Below, piece after piece: positions 36,885 through 45,121 of a stretch of DNA of 64,000 bases. A model generated the notes under the pieces. That model saw only the letters and a list, made by a program, of their open reading frames with translations. It was not told the DNA's origin and did no database searches. Where the stretch lies: positions 55,441-119,440 of the forward strand of contig NZ_JAEKFT010000015.1 in the NCBI RefSeq assembly GCF_018524365.1, written 5' to 3'. Source of the DNA: Denitromonas iodatirespirans (GTDB taxonomy: Bacteria > Pseudomonadota > Gammaproteobacteria > Burkholderiales > Rhodocyclaceae). The position numbers were made by a program, and so were the translations under genes. The first letter of the stretch is position 1, and the number at the start of each line of letters is the position of its first letter.

Positions 36885-37661
36885 ATGAGACACACTGACT
36901 TTTTCGAGCGTTTGAACCGATACGCGAGGCGGGTTCTTTCACGCTATCAACAGGCTTTTAGCGCCATTCCGCAGTATTTGGCGTTGAAGCGTGTCGCTGA
37001 TCCTCGGTTCAGAATGCGCTGGACCGATCGCTGGTTGTGTTTTGGTGATGCGACCGCCCAGACCGGTTTTGACCGGCACTATGTGTTCCATACTGCCTGG
37101 GCCAGCCGGGTGCTCGCGGCTACACGGCCGGCAATGCATGTCGACATCTCCAGTTCGGTGTTTTTCGTCACAATGGTCTCCGCCTTCGTGCCGGTACGGT
37201 TCTACGACTACCGTCCTGCTCAGTTCGGACTGTCAGGTCTCGAATCGGCGCATGCGGATCTGACGAAACTGCCGTTTGACGATGAGAGTGTCGAGTCGCT
37301 CTCTTGCATGCACGTCGTAGAGCATGTGGGATTGGGGCGTTATGGTGATCCGCTCGACTATGATGGGGATCTGAAGGCGATCTCGGAACTGAAGCGTGTC
37401 GTTGCGCGGGAGGGGCAGTTGCTCTTCGTGGTGCCGATGGGTGGTGAGCCTCGCATCCAGTTCAACGCGCACCGGATATACACCTATAGGCAGATCGTCG
37501 AGCTGTTTAGCGATTTCGAGCTGGTCGAATTTTCGTTGATTCAGGATGGACGAACCGAGCCCGCTTTTGTACGGAACGCCACCGAGTCGTTGGCGAACGC
37601 TCAGGGATACGGCTGCGGGTGCTTCTGGTTCCGCAAGCCCGCTGAAAGGCGTCCGGTCTGA
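36885..37661 (+). CDS. DUF268-like, methyltransferase-fold protein
   Basis: A 258-residue protein resembling the DUF268 group, which is found in polysaccharide clusters and looks like a SAM methyltransferase without the usual glycine-rich loop. Visible blocks are HVDISSSVFFVTMVSAFVPV near residue 86, SGLESAHADLTKLPFDDESV near residue 115 and SLSCMHVVEHVGLGRYGDPLD near residue 138. Motif I has SSS in place of GxGxG, so whether SAM binds is uncertain. It lies between the flippase and a true methyltransferase. A role in O-unit modification is inferred from position. Confidence 0.65.
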   Translation: MRHTDFFERLNRYARRVLSRYQQAFSAIPQYLALKRVADPRFRMRWTDRWLCFGDATAQTGFDRHYVFHTAWASRVLAATRPAMHVDISSSVFFVTMVSAFVPVRFYDYRPAQFGLSGLESAHADLTKLPFDDESVESLSCMHVVEHVGLGRYGDPLDYDGDLKAISELKRVVAREGQLLFVVPMGGEPRIQFNAHRIYTYRQIVELFSDFELVEFSLIQDGRTEPAFVRNATESLANAQGYGCGCFWFRKPAERRPV

Positions 37662-37730
37662 AGAAGGCTGCCCGGGATGCATTGCTGCGGACCGTGCAAG
37701 ACACAAATTCAAATACAGGGTTTTGAAGGT

Positions 37731-38462
37731 ATGACGTTGTTCAGGGATTGGATCCAGTCTGTTTTCAATTTCAATGATCATGAGCGAGGCAAGTTCATTG
37801 CGCGCGTGGCGGCGGCTACGCCCACGGGCGCTCGGGTGCTGGATGCCGGCGCCGGGCCGTGCCGACACCGACCGCTGTTTGCGCATTGCGAGTACCGCGC
37901 TCAGGATTTTGCAAAGTACGAAGGCTCGGACCACAGCTACGGCGAGCTCGACTACGTTTGCGATATCACCAGTATCCCTGAGGCCGACAATACATTTGAT
38001 CTCATTCTGTGCTCGGAGGTGTTCGAGCACATTCCCCGTCCGGATGAAGCGGTGAGGGAGCTGGCCCGGCTTCTCAAGCCGGGTGGGACACTCGTCCTGA
38101 CAGCACCCCAAGGGTCCGGCATCCATATGGCGCCCTATCATTTCTATGGTGGATTCAGCCCGTATTGGTATCGACACTTCCTTCAGCTGAACGGCCTTGT
38201 GCCCACCGAAATCACGGCCAATGGCGGCTTTTTCAAACTCTACGGCCAGGAGTCCCAGCGTTTTCTGGGGCTGGCTACACCGCGCTCGACGCCTAGCCGC
38301 CTTGCATTCTTACCACTCAAGGTGGTATTGGCGGTGTGGTTCCGCGGTGTGATGCCCCTGGTTTGTCATCTGCTTGACCCAATGGATGCCAAGCGGGAAT
38401 TTACGGTTGGCTATTTCGTTCGGGCGACCAAACCGGCGACATTGGCGAATGTGAAGGCGTGA
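37731..38462 (+). CDS. Class I SAM-dependent methyltransferase
   Basis: A 243-residue Rossmann-fold methyltransferase, with motif I VLDAGAGPCRHRPLF near residue 36 and the post-motif LILCSEVFEHIPRPDEAVRELARLL near residue 95. The target is probably a sugar hydroxyl in the O-unit, or a terminal cap, but the sequence does not say. The start at 37731 is chosen because motif spacing fits; an upstream ATG at 37677 would add 18 residues of Cys-rich sequence without family character. Its stop overlaps the next start (TGATG). Confidence 0.8.
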   Translation: MTLFRDWIQSVFNFNDHERGKFIARVAAATPTGARVLDAGAGPCRHRPLFAHCEYRAQDFAKYEGSDHSYGELDYVCDITSIPEADNTFDLILCSEVFEHIPRPDEAVRELARLLKPGGTLVLTAPQGSGIHMAPYHFYGGFSPYWYRHFLQLNGLVPTEITANGGFFKLYGQESQRFLGLATPRSTPSRLAFLPLKVVLAVWFRGVMPLVCHLLDPMDAKREFTVGYFVRATKPATLANVKA

Positions 38463-39640
38463 TGCCCGTGGCGTTTCGTCAATGGCTACGTACGATCGGG
38501 CCGATTGATCGCACCGTTGCGAGGATCCGTGCGCGGCAGACCCGCGCTGCGTACGAGGATTTCTGCGTGCGATTTGGGGCAGAGCTTGGGCCAGGACTTG
38601 CCGCACGGGTTCGTCATCGTATGGCGGAGGTGAGACTGGCGGCACGCGCGAACACGCCTCGCGTGTTCTATCTCGGCACCGATGAGTTTCAGGACCGCAG
38701 TGGTTTCCTGCAGGCCTTGTCTCGGTATGCGGATGTACGTGTCTTTACGCGCGAGGACGGCGCATATGGGCAGAACGACCCGCGCCCGCCGGAGATCCGC
38801 ATCCCCGCGATCACGGCGCGTTTGCTGGCCTTGCTGGAATCGCATGCGGCCGAAGGCTGGACTCCGGACGTGTTGATGGGGCAGACGTGGGCTTCGGTGA
38901 TCGATCCTGACGTCCTCTCTGTCGTGCGACAGCGTTGGGGCGCGCTCATCATCAACATCTCGATGGATGATCGTCACCAGTTCGTTGGGCCCAAACTCAA
39001 GAACGGGCAATACGGGGGGGTGCTGCCCTTGGTACCGCATCTGGACCTGGCCTTGACGGCGGCGCCGGAGTGCGTTCGTTGGTACGAGTCGCAGGGTTGT
39101 CCGGCCCTGTATTTTCCAGAGGCGAGCGACCCGGAGATTTTCCGGCCCATGCCGACGCAGCCCAAGGTCCACGATGTGAGCTTCGTCGGGGCGCGCTACG
39201 GCATTCGGGAGAAACTCGTCACCGCGCTGCGCGGCGCCGGCATCGATGTGCATGCCTACGGGTCGGGTTGGGAGGGCGGGCGCTTGCCCGTCGACGCGGT
39301 GCCGGCACTCTTTGCGCAATCCCGAATCATCCTGGGGGTAGGCACGATCGGGCATTGTGATGATTTCTATGCCCTGAAGCTGCGTGATTTTGATGCGCCG
39401 ATGTCCGGCAGTTGTTACCTCACGCACGACAATACCGATCTGCATGGCCTGTTCGATGTCGGTCGAGAGATCGTGACCTATCGGAATATCGACGACTGCC
39501 TCGAGAAGGCGAAGTACCTGCTGGCGCACGAAGACGAGCGCGAGTCGATTGCACGTGCTGGTCATGCGCGGGCGGTTGGCGAGCATACGTGGGATTTGCG
39601 TTTTGCCGGCCTGTTTGGGCTTTTGAAAGGGCTGGGCTGA
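38462..39640 (+). CDS. CgeB-like glycosyltransferase
   Basis: A 392-residue protein whose C-terminal half matches the CgeB/Glyco_trans_1_2 type of GT-B enzymes (DVSFVGARYGIREKLVTALR, then YGSGWEGG, then HCDDFYALKLRDFDAPMSGSCYLT, then VTYRNIDDCLEKAKYLLAH). The N-terminal third is less conserved. The donor and linkage are unknown. It is coupled to the methyltransferase upstream and lies 3 bases before the amidotransferase gene. A second, distant CgeB-like gene lies at 45122. Confidence 0.78.
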   Translation: MPVAFRQWLRTIGPIDRTVARIRARQTRAAYEDFCVRFGAELGPGLAARVRHRMAEVRLAARANTPRVFYLGTDEFQDRSGFLQALSRYADVRVFTREDGAYGQNDPRPPEIRIPAITARLLALLESHAAEGWTPDVLMGQTWASVIDPDVLSVVRQRWGALIINISMDDRHQFVGPKLKNGQYGGVLPLVPHLDLALTAAPECVRWYESQGCPALYFPEASDPEIFRPMPTQPKVHDVSFVGARYGIREKLVTALRGAGIDVHAYGSGWEGGRLPVDAVPALFAQSRIILGVGTIGHCDDFYALKLRDFDAPMSGSCYLTHDNTDLHGLFDVGREIVTYRNIDDCLEKAKYLLAHEDERESIARAGHARAVGEHTWDLRFAGLFGLLKGLG

Positions 39641-39643
39641 GGC

Positions 39644-41518
39644 ATGTGTGGTGTGATCGGCCTGGTTGGCACCGACGTAGGGGCGATCGAGGCTTTTGAT
39701 TCGTGGCGAGACCGGCTTCATCATCGCGGCCCGGATGACGCCGGAACCTGGCGATCGACTTGTGGGCGAGTCGTTCTCGGGCATCGGCGCCTGTCGATCC
39801 TTGACCTGAGCGAAGCGGGCCATCAGCCTATGGTGTGCGCCAGTGGACGCTACACGATCGTATTCAACGGCGAGGTGTACAACTTCGTTGAATTGCGACG
39901 TGAGCTTGAAGCGCGCGGTCACGTGTTCAATGGTTCGGGTGACACCGAAGTGGTGCTGGCAGCTTTCGTCCAGTGGGGTGAAGCATGTCTGTCGCGCTTC
40001 AATGGCATGTTTGCCTTCGCCGTATTTGACAGGGGCGATGCATCGTCGCCGGCGACGCTTTTTCTAGCGCGCGACCGGGCGGGCAAGAAGCCGCTGTATA
40101 TCGCGCGTCAAGGGGGGGCTCTGGCGTTTGCCTCCGAGCTGAAGGCCATTCCCGACCGTCTGCGCGGCGGATTCAGCCCGGATGCGCTCAACCACTATCT
40201 CGCGCTGGGCTACGTGCCCGGCTCGTTGTGCATTCTGGAAGGCGTGGAGAAGCTTCCGCCGGCGCATGCCGCGCGCTACCGTCTGGACAACGGCGCCTTC
40301 GAAACTTGGCGCTGGTGGAAGCTGCCGCGCCTTGAGGCGGATGAGAAAGTGCCGGTCGAGCAGCTCGTCGATGAGGCTGAGGCGCTGCTTCATGATGCTG
40401 TCCGCTTGCGGCTTCGAAGCGATGTGCCGGTTGGAGTGTTGCTATCGGGCGGGCTGGATTCGAGCCTCGTGGTGGCCAGTGCAGCACACGCGTCGAGTTC
40501 ACCGATCAAGACCTTCACCATCGGTTTTCCGGGCTCAAGGCTGGACGAGACCGGCTATGCCGAGATCGTTGCCCGCCATTTTGGTACGGATCACCATGTG
40601 CTGCCGTTGCCCGAGCCCTCGCTGGCGGTGCTCGATGAGCTGGCGCCGATGATCGATGAGCCGATTGCCGACTCGTCGCTATTGCCCGCCTATCTGGTAT
40701 CGAAGCTGACGGTAGGCCATGTCAAAGTGGCGCTCGGTGGTGATGGCGGGGATGAGCTCTTCGGCGGCTATGGCGACTACACCACGGCCATGGCCGATGC
40801 GGCGCGGTTTGGTTGGATGCCGCCTGTGGCGTTTCGTCTTGGCGCCCGTTTGGCGGGTTCGCTGGCGCCTGGCGTGCGAGGCCGCAACAGGCTGTCGGCG
40901 CTGCGTGGAGGGCCGTTTCAGTCTTTGGTGTGGGGCACGCCATATTTCGATGCGACGGCGCGTCGCCGGCTGCTGTCGGACGACATGCTCGATGCCTTGG
41001 GCGATCGGCTCATGGCGCCTGAGCTGTTCCGGCTCGGACTGTTTCAGACCGGACAAGACCCGGTCGACGCCATGACCCGAACTCACTTCGGCAGCATTTT
41101 GCCGGATGATTTCCTCGTGAAAGTCGACCGAGCCAGCATGGCGGTCAGTCTGGAGTTGCGCTGTCCGCTGCTGGATATGCGACTCATTGAATTTTGCTTT
41201 GGTCGCGTGGCGAGTCGCTGGAAGGTGCAGGGGCGCGAGGGGCGCCGCTTGCAAAAAATGCTCGGCGAGCGACTCTTGCCCCGGAAACTCGACATCGAAC
41301 GAAAGCAAGGGTTTTCGATTCCACTCAATGAGTGGCTGCGTGGCGCAGACGCGCAGCGAACTCGTCACCTGGCGTCCGGTTTGCCGCGCTGGTTCAAGCC
41401 CTGTGAAGTCGAAGCCTTGCGCGCCGGGCATGCCAATGGCCGTGCGAATGGCGGACGTCTCTTTGCGCTGATGATGCTCGATCTGGCGTGCCGCAATCTC
41501 GGCCAGACAAGGAACTGA
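39644..41518 (+). CDS. asnB: AsnB-type glutamine-dependent amidotransferase
   Basis: A 624-residue asparagine synthetase homologue. The N-terminal Ntn glutaminase domain begins with the nucleophile Cys2 (MCGVIGLVG) and has RLSILDLSEAGHQPM and VFNGEVYNFVELR. The C-terminal synthetase domain has the ATP-pyrophosphatase loop LLSGGLDSSLVVA near residue 270. Enzymes of this type in O-antigen clusters (such as WbpS of P. aeruginosa O6) amidate sugar carboxyl groups. With a UDP-galacturonate-making epimerase in the same cluster, conversion of a uronic acid to a uronamide is a reasonable inference. Ordinary asparagine synthesis is the alternative. Confidence 0.85.
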   Translation: MCGVIGLVGTDVGAIEAFDSWRDRLHHRGPDDAGTWRSTCGRVVLGHRRLSILDLSEAGHQPMVCASGRYTIVFNGEVYNFVELRRELEARGHVFNGSGDTEVVLAAFVQWGEACLSRFNGMFAFAVFDRGDASSPATLFLARDRAGKKPLYIARQGGALAFASELKAIPDRLRGGFSPDALNHYLALGYVPGSLCILEGVEKLPPAHAARYRLDNGAFETWRWWKLPRLEADEKVPVEQLVDEAEALLHDAVRLRLRSDVPVGVLLSGGLDSSLVVASAAHASSSPIKTFTIGFPGSRLDETGYAEIVARHFGTDHHVLPLPEPSLAVLDELAPMIDEPIADSSLLPAYLVSKLTVGHVKVALGGDGGDELFGGYGDYTTAMADAARFGWMPPVAFRLGARLAGSLAPGVRGRNRLSALRGGPFQSLVWGTPYFDATARRRLLSDDMLDALGDRLMAPELFRLGLFQTGQDPVDAMTRTHFGSILPDDFLVKVDRASMAVSLELRCPLLDMRLIEFCFGRVASRWKVQGREGRRLQKMLGERLLPRKLDIERKQGFSIPLNEWLRGADAQRTRHLASGLPRWFKPCEVEALRAGHANGRANGGRLFALMMLDLACRNLGQTRN

Positions 41519-41519
41519 T

Positions 41520-42578
41520 ATGACCTCGCCCAGACTGTCTGTCTGTATTCCTGCCTATAACCGTGCTGGCCAGCTCCCGCCCTTGCTCGACTCCATCTTC
41601 AGGCAAAATTTCGATGACCTTGAGGTGGTAATTGCCGAAGACGGTTCGCCCGAGCGCGATGCGATTCGACAAGTCGCGGAGACGTATGCCGACCGCTACC
41701 CGGGTCGGCTGCACTACGTCGAGAATCCGAAGAACCTGGGTTATGACGGCAACCTCCGCCGCCTGATCGAACTGGCGCATGGTGACTTCGTGGTGTTCAT
41801 GGGGAACGATGATCTCATGGCCCCCGAGGCCGCCGCTCGGATCGCATCCGCCGCGACGCGGCACCCGAATATCGGCGTTGTTCTGCGCAGCTATGCCTCC
41901 TTTCACGACGACCCGCAGCACGTCGAGCAGGTATTCCGCTACTTTGATGGTGAGCGCTTCTTCCCGGCCGGCATCGACACCATTGTCACCTTCTTCCGGC
42001 GATCGGTCTTCATCTCCGGCATGGTCGTGAATCGCGAGGCCGCGCTCGCATGCTCGACGCCCGAATTCGATGGTTCGCTGCTCTATCAGCAACATCTCGT
42101 CGGGCATATTCTGGCAAAGCACAACGGCGTGTACGTGCCCGACATCCTGTCTTTCCATCGACTCGGAGGAACGCCGGATTTCGGAAACAGTGAGGTTGAG
42201 CGTGGGCGCTTTGTGCCGCGAGAGCAGACACCGGAGTCCTCCGTGCATTTCATGCGGGGCATGCTCACTATCGCGCGTTCCCTTGAGACAAAACTCGGAC
42301 TGCCGCTGTATGTCCCGATCCTGAAAGACATTGGTAACTATTCGTATCCGATCTTGTCGATTCAGGCGGACCGGTCGGCGAGCGTTTTTCTTCGATACCT
42401 TCTGGCCCTTGCTCGCCTTGGGTTCTGGCGAGTCCCTTTGTTTTACGGCTATGCGCTAGGGCTGCTGTCTCTCGGGCGCCGACGATGCGATACCGTGATT
42501 GCCAAGATTAAAAGAAAACTCGGACGGGCGCCGCGGCTGGGGGCAGTCTACGAAGGGAACAAAGAGGGGCGCTATTAA
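41520..42578 (+). CDS. Family 2 glycosyltransferase, stop codon supplied by an insertion sequence
   Basis: A 352-residue GT-A enzyme with the GT2 start LSVCIPAYNRAGQLPPLL, nucleotide site VVIAEDGSPERDA and metal-binding FVVFMGNDDLM near residue 95. A C-terminal region with hydrophobic helices suggests membrane association. The reading frame ends TAT TAA, where TAA lies inside the left inverted repeat of the IS630-family element. Removing the element and one TA copy gives CGC TAG, so the ancestral gene ended one residue earlier. The protein is thus essentially intact. It starts 1 base after asnB. Confidence 0.87.
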   Translation: MTSPRLSVCIPAYNRAGQLPPLLDSIFRQNFDDLEVVIAEDGSPERDAIRQVAETYADRYPGRLHYVENPKNLGYDGNLRRLIELAHGDFVVFMGNDDLMAPEAAARIASAATRHPNIGVVLRSYASFHDDPQHVEQVFRYFDGERFFPAGIDTIVTFFRRSVFISGMVVNREAALACSTPEFDGSLLYQQHLVGHILAKHNGVYVPDILSFHRLGGTPDFGNSEVERGRFVPREQTPESSVHFMRGMLTIARSLETKLGLPLYVPILKDIGNYSYPILSIQADRSASVFLRYLLALARLGFWRVPLFYGYALGLLSLGRRRCDTVIAKIKRKLGRAPRLGAVYEGNKEGRY

Positions 42579-43679
42579 CCCGGCAATCAAATAGACAATT
42601 TACGAAGCGTACCGCACATACTCATGCTTAAAATAAGACCGCACCCGATCCGGCATCGCTGCAATGCGCTTCATGCAGGTGCGCGCTTTTTCAAGCAGTG
42701 CGGTGGCCGTCTTCGCGATCGGACCGGAGCGAATCGTCGTCTTCAGGTCGCGGTTCAGATATTCGTCGGGATTGAGCTCAGGCGCATACGGCGGAAGGTA
42801 GAACAACTCGATCTTCTCGGCGTTCTGCGCCACCCACTCGGTCACCCGCTTGGCGCGATGCACACGCAAGTTGTCGACGACCAGGAACACCTTGCGCTGT
42901 GCATCCTGGATCAGATCCTTCAGAAAGACGATGAAACGATCGGCGTCGATCGCGCCCTCGAAGAACGAGAAACGCACCAGCCCCTGGTTCGTGATGGCCG
43001 AGATCATGGAGGTCGATCCATGGCGACCCGCCGGGAGCCGAAGCTCCGGCGTCACCCCGGCCATCGAGTAGCCGCGTACCCAGTGCGAGTCCTGGCGGAT
43101 CGCGGTCTCATCACCCCAGTAGATCTCGGCATCCTCGGCTTTCGCACGCGCGGCGATCATCGGATACGTCTCCTTGTACCAAGCGTTGAACAGATCCGGA
43201 TTCTGCTCAAGGGCACGCTTGACCGGGCGCTGCGGCGTGAAACCCCAGCGACGAAGGTACTCGCCCACGGTGCGAATCGGCATCTCGATTCCGAACAGTT
43301 CCTTGACGGCGAGCATGACGGCACGTCGATTCCACAGTGCAAACTCAAGTTTCAGTTGCGCAGGGTTCGAACCGATGATCTTCAGCCTCAATTGCTCTTC
43401 CTGAACCAGCGTCAGTGTGCGACCCGAACCGTGTCGCCGGCCCCGCTGCCCGCCTTGGATGACCGCATCGACACCACTCGCCCCAGCGCGGCGAGCCCAT
43501 TTCAATACCGTACCCACATGCACGCCAACCACCTCGGCAATGTGCACCCACGAGTAACCCTGCTGGCGAAGGACAAACGCTTGGCGGCGAATGTGTTCGA
43601 GCGCTTCTCGCGGAAGCTTTCTGGCATCGACTTTTTCCATGCCCCAATTATATCAGAACCTATTTAATTGCCGGGTTAA
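42575..43679. mobile_element. IS630-family insertion sequence (1105 bp, intact)
   Basis: Terminal inverted repeats TTAACCCGGCAATCAAATAG (left) and TTAACCCGGCAATTAAATAG (right, read inward) match at 19 of 20 bases. The element is flanked by TA on both sides (42573-42574 and 43680-43681), the target duplication of the IS630/Tc1-mariner group. It carries one transposase gene on the minus strand, opposite to the O-antigen operon, so it could weaken transcription of the downstream genes. Confidence 0.93.
42600..43640 (-). CDS. IS630 family transposase
   Basis: A 346-residue DDE transposase. The N-terminal half has a helix-turn-helix (YSWVHIAEVVGVHVGTVLKWARR) and a winged-helix region (RTVGEYLRRWGFTPQRPVKRA). 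The catalytic DDE residues are visible in IYWGDETAI, FLVVDNLRVHRAK and PELNPDEYLNRDLK. The frame is intact with no frameshift, and the inverted repeats are well preserved, so the element is probably recent and may be active. Confidence 0.95.
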   Translation of the reverse strand: MEKVDARKLPREALEHIRRQAFVLRQQGYSWVHIAEVVGVHVGTVLKWARRAGASGVDAVIQGGQRGRRHGSGRTLTLVQEEQLRLKIIGSNPAQLKLEFALWNRRAVMLAVKELFGIEMPIRTVGEYLRRWGFTPQRPVKRALEQNPDLFNAWYKETYPMIAARAKAEDAEIYWGDETAIRQDSHWVRGYSMAGVTPELRLPAGRHGSTSMISAITNQGLVRFSFFEGAIDADRFIVFLKDLIQDAQRKVFLVVDNLRVHRAKRVTEWVAQNAEKIELFYLPPYAPELNPDEYLNRDLKTTIRSGPIAKTATALLEKARTCMKRIAAMPDRVRSYFKHEYVRYAS

Positions 43680-43748
43680 TAGCCGCTTCTTTGCGGTATT
43701 TGTATCAATTTTCGCATTGCAGCGGGCATGAAATGAAGTCACGATAGA

Positions 43749-45059
43749 ATGCCGTCATTGCAGCACGAAGTATGTGAAATGGAACATCTTGCAGGCGCGC
43801 CGCACCTCCGGCGTACAAGAAAAGACGTGGCGATGAGCCTCCGTGCGCATGCCGGGAGAGTTCTCTTTCCGGGATTCTGCGTGCTGTTCTACCTGTCGGG
43901 GATTTACCAGATCCCGTTTGCTGATATTTCTGCAGTGTTGATTGCACAGGCCAAGCACCTCATCTTTGGGATGATGATGCTGGCGATGGCGGCGGTCATC
44001 GACTGGAAGCGAGTTCGGTTTTGTCCGTTTGCGATAGCGTGCATGGTGTGGGTGCTTCTGCATGTCGTAAATTTTGTTGTTCGGATCGATCCGGTCGGGA
44101 TCTATGTTCAGCGGCTCGGGCAAGCGGCGTTTATCTGGCTCTTCGTGACGCTGGTGTCGCAGTCAGGGAAGGATTGGCTTGCCAGTCTGTCCGCCTGGTA
44201 CTCCGCACGACTTGTCGCCGTTGCTTGTGCCATCGTCTCAGGCGCCGCCTTTCTTCCGGAGGTGTCGGCCAGCCTGACGAACGGCTTCGGCAACAATCGC
44301 GTGAACTTTTCGATCTGGCTGTCGCAGTTTGTTTTTCTGAGCTTGATGCTTATCCTGCCTCGTGCCGACAAGGTGTCGGAGATGGGGTGGCGCGTTCTTT
44401 TCCTTGTGACGCCGGTGCTTGTCTTGCAGACCTTCTCGGGTGGTCGCTCCGGCTTGCTCGCGTCCTGCCTTCTCGTTTTGTGGTTCGCTGCACGGTATGC
44501 AGGTGTTCGTGGGTTTGTCATGGCGCTTGCCTATCTTGGTCTCGTCGTCCCAGTTGCGGCGGCGGTAGCTCCCGCCCCGGATCTTGTTGCCGGAACCCAC
44601 GTGTTTCGGGCGCTGCGGCCGGAGGGGGCTGGCTGGCTGGCATGGCTTGATCGGTTGTCCAGCTACCGAATCGGCATTGCGGCGAGCGCCCTGGAAACGC
44701 TTGATGCTGCGGGCGCTCTGTCGGGCGTTGGCGTGGGGAATTTCAAAGGCTGGGCGATCGGTGGTTACTGGCAGGTTCACAACATCTATATCCGGACACT
44801 CGGCGAGTTCGGTGTTGCTGGTCTGGTAGTGCTGGTATACATCCTGACTCGGCCGTTCATGGTGCATCGCGGCGTTGTTTGGAAGGATCCTCGGTTGGCG
44901 TTTGTCGCAGTTTGCATGGTTGTCGGGATGCTGCATCCGGACTTTCTCCTGACCGCTATCGGAACGTGCATGATCTACTGGCTGTGTTTTGCGTCGATGA
45001 TCCGGGAGGCGTCTGTCCTGCGTCTCGCTGGTGGAACCCCGCAGCCAAAGATCCGCTGA
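43749..45059 (+). CDS. wzy: O-antigen polymerase/ligase family membrane protein (Wzy-like)
   Basis: A 436-residue protein (or about 408 if the ATG at 43833 is used) with about ten to twelve membrane helices and one large periplasmic loop. The O-antigen ligase/polymerase signature region lies near residue 225 (LVLQTFSGGRSGLLASCLLVL), and YWQVHNIYIRTLGEFGVAGL near residue 340 carries the conserved His-Asn. In a Wzx-containing cluster with few other candidates it is most likely the polymerase Wzy. The upstream start at 43749 is uncertain because no clear ribosome site is seen. It is the first gene after the insertion sequence. Confidence 0.78.
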   Translation: MPSLQHEVCEMEHLAGAPHLRRTRKDVAMSLRAHAGRVLFPGFCVLFYLSGIYQIPFADISAVLIAQAKHLIFGMMMLAMAAVIDWKRVRFCPFAIACMVWVLLHVVNFVVRIDPVGIYVQRLGQAAFIWLFVTLVSQSGKDWLASLSAWYSARLVAVACAIVSGAAFLPEVSASLTNGFGNNRVNFSIWLSQFVFLSLMLILPRADKVSEMGWRVLFLVTPVLVLQTFSGGRSGLLASCLLVLWFAARYAGVRGFVMALAYLGLVVPVAAAVAPAPDLVAGTHVFRALRPEGAGWLAWLDRLSSYRIGIAASALETLDAAGALSGVGVGNFKGWAIGGYWQVHNIYIRTLGEFGVAGLVVLVYILTRPFMVHRGVVWKDPRLAFVAVCMVVGMLHPDFLLTAIGTCMIYWLCFASMIREASVLRLAGGTPQPKIR

Positions 45060-45121
45060 AACGCGGGAAGTCGTTCGTTGGCTAGGTACAATGTGCGACC
45101 GAATAGGCAAGAGCGAAGTTG

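Noticed and set aside
42575..43679. Disruption of the GT2 or the polymerase gene by the insertion sequence
   Set aside because: The glycosyltransferase ends normally within one residue of its ancestral stop, and the wzy-like gene starts 69 bases beyond the element. Only a transcriptional effect remains possible.
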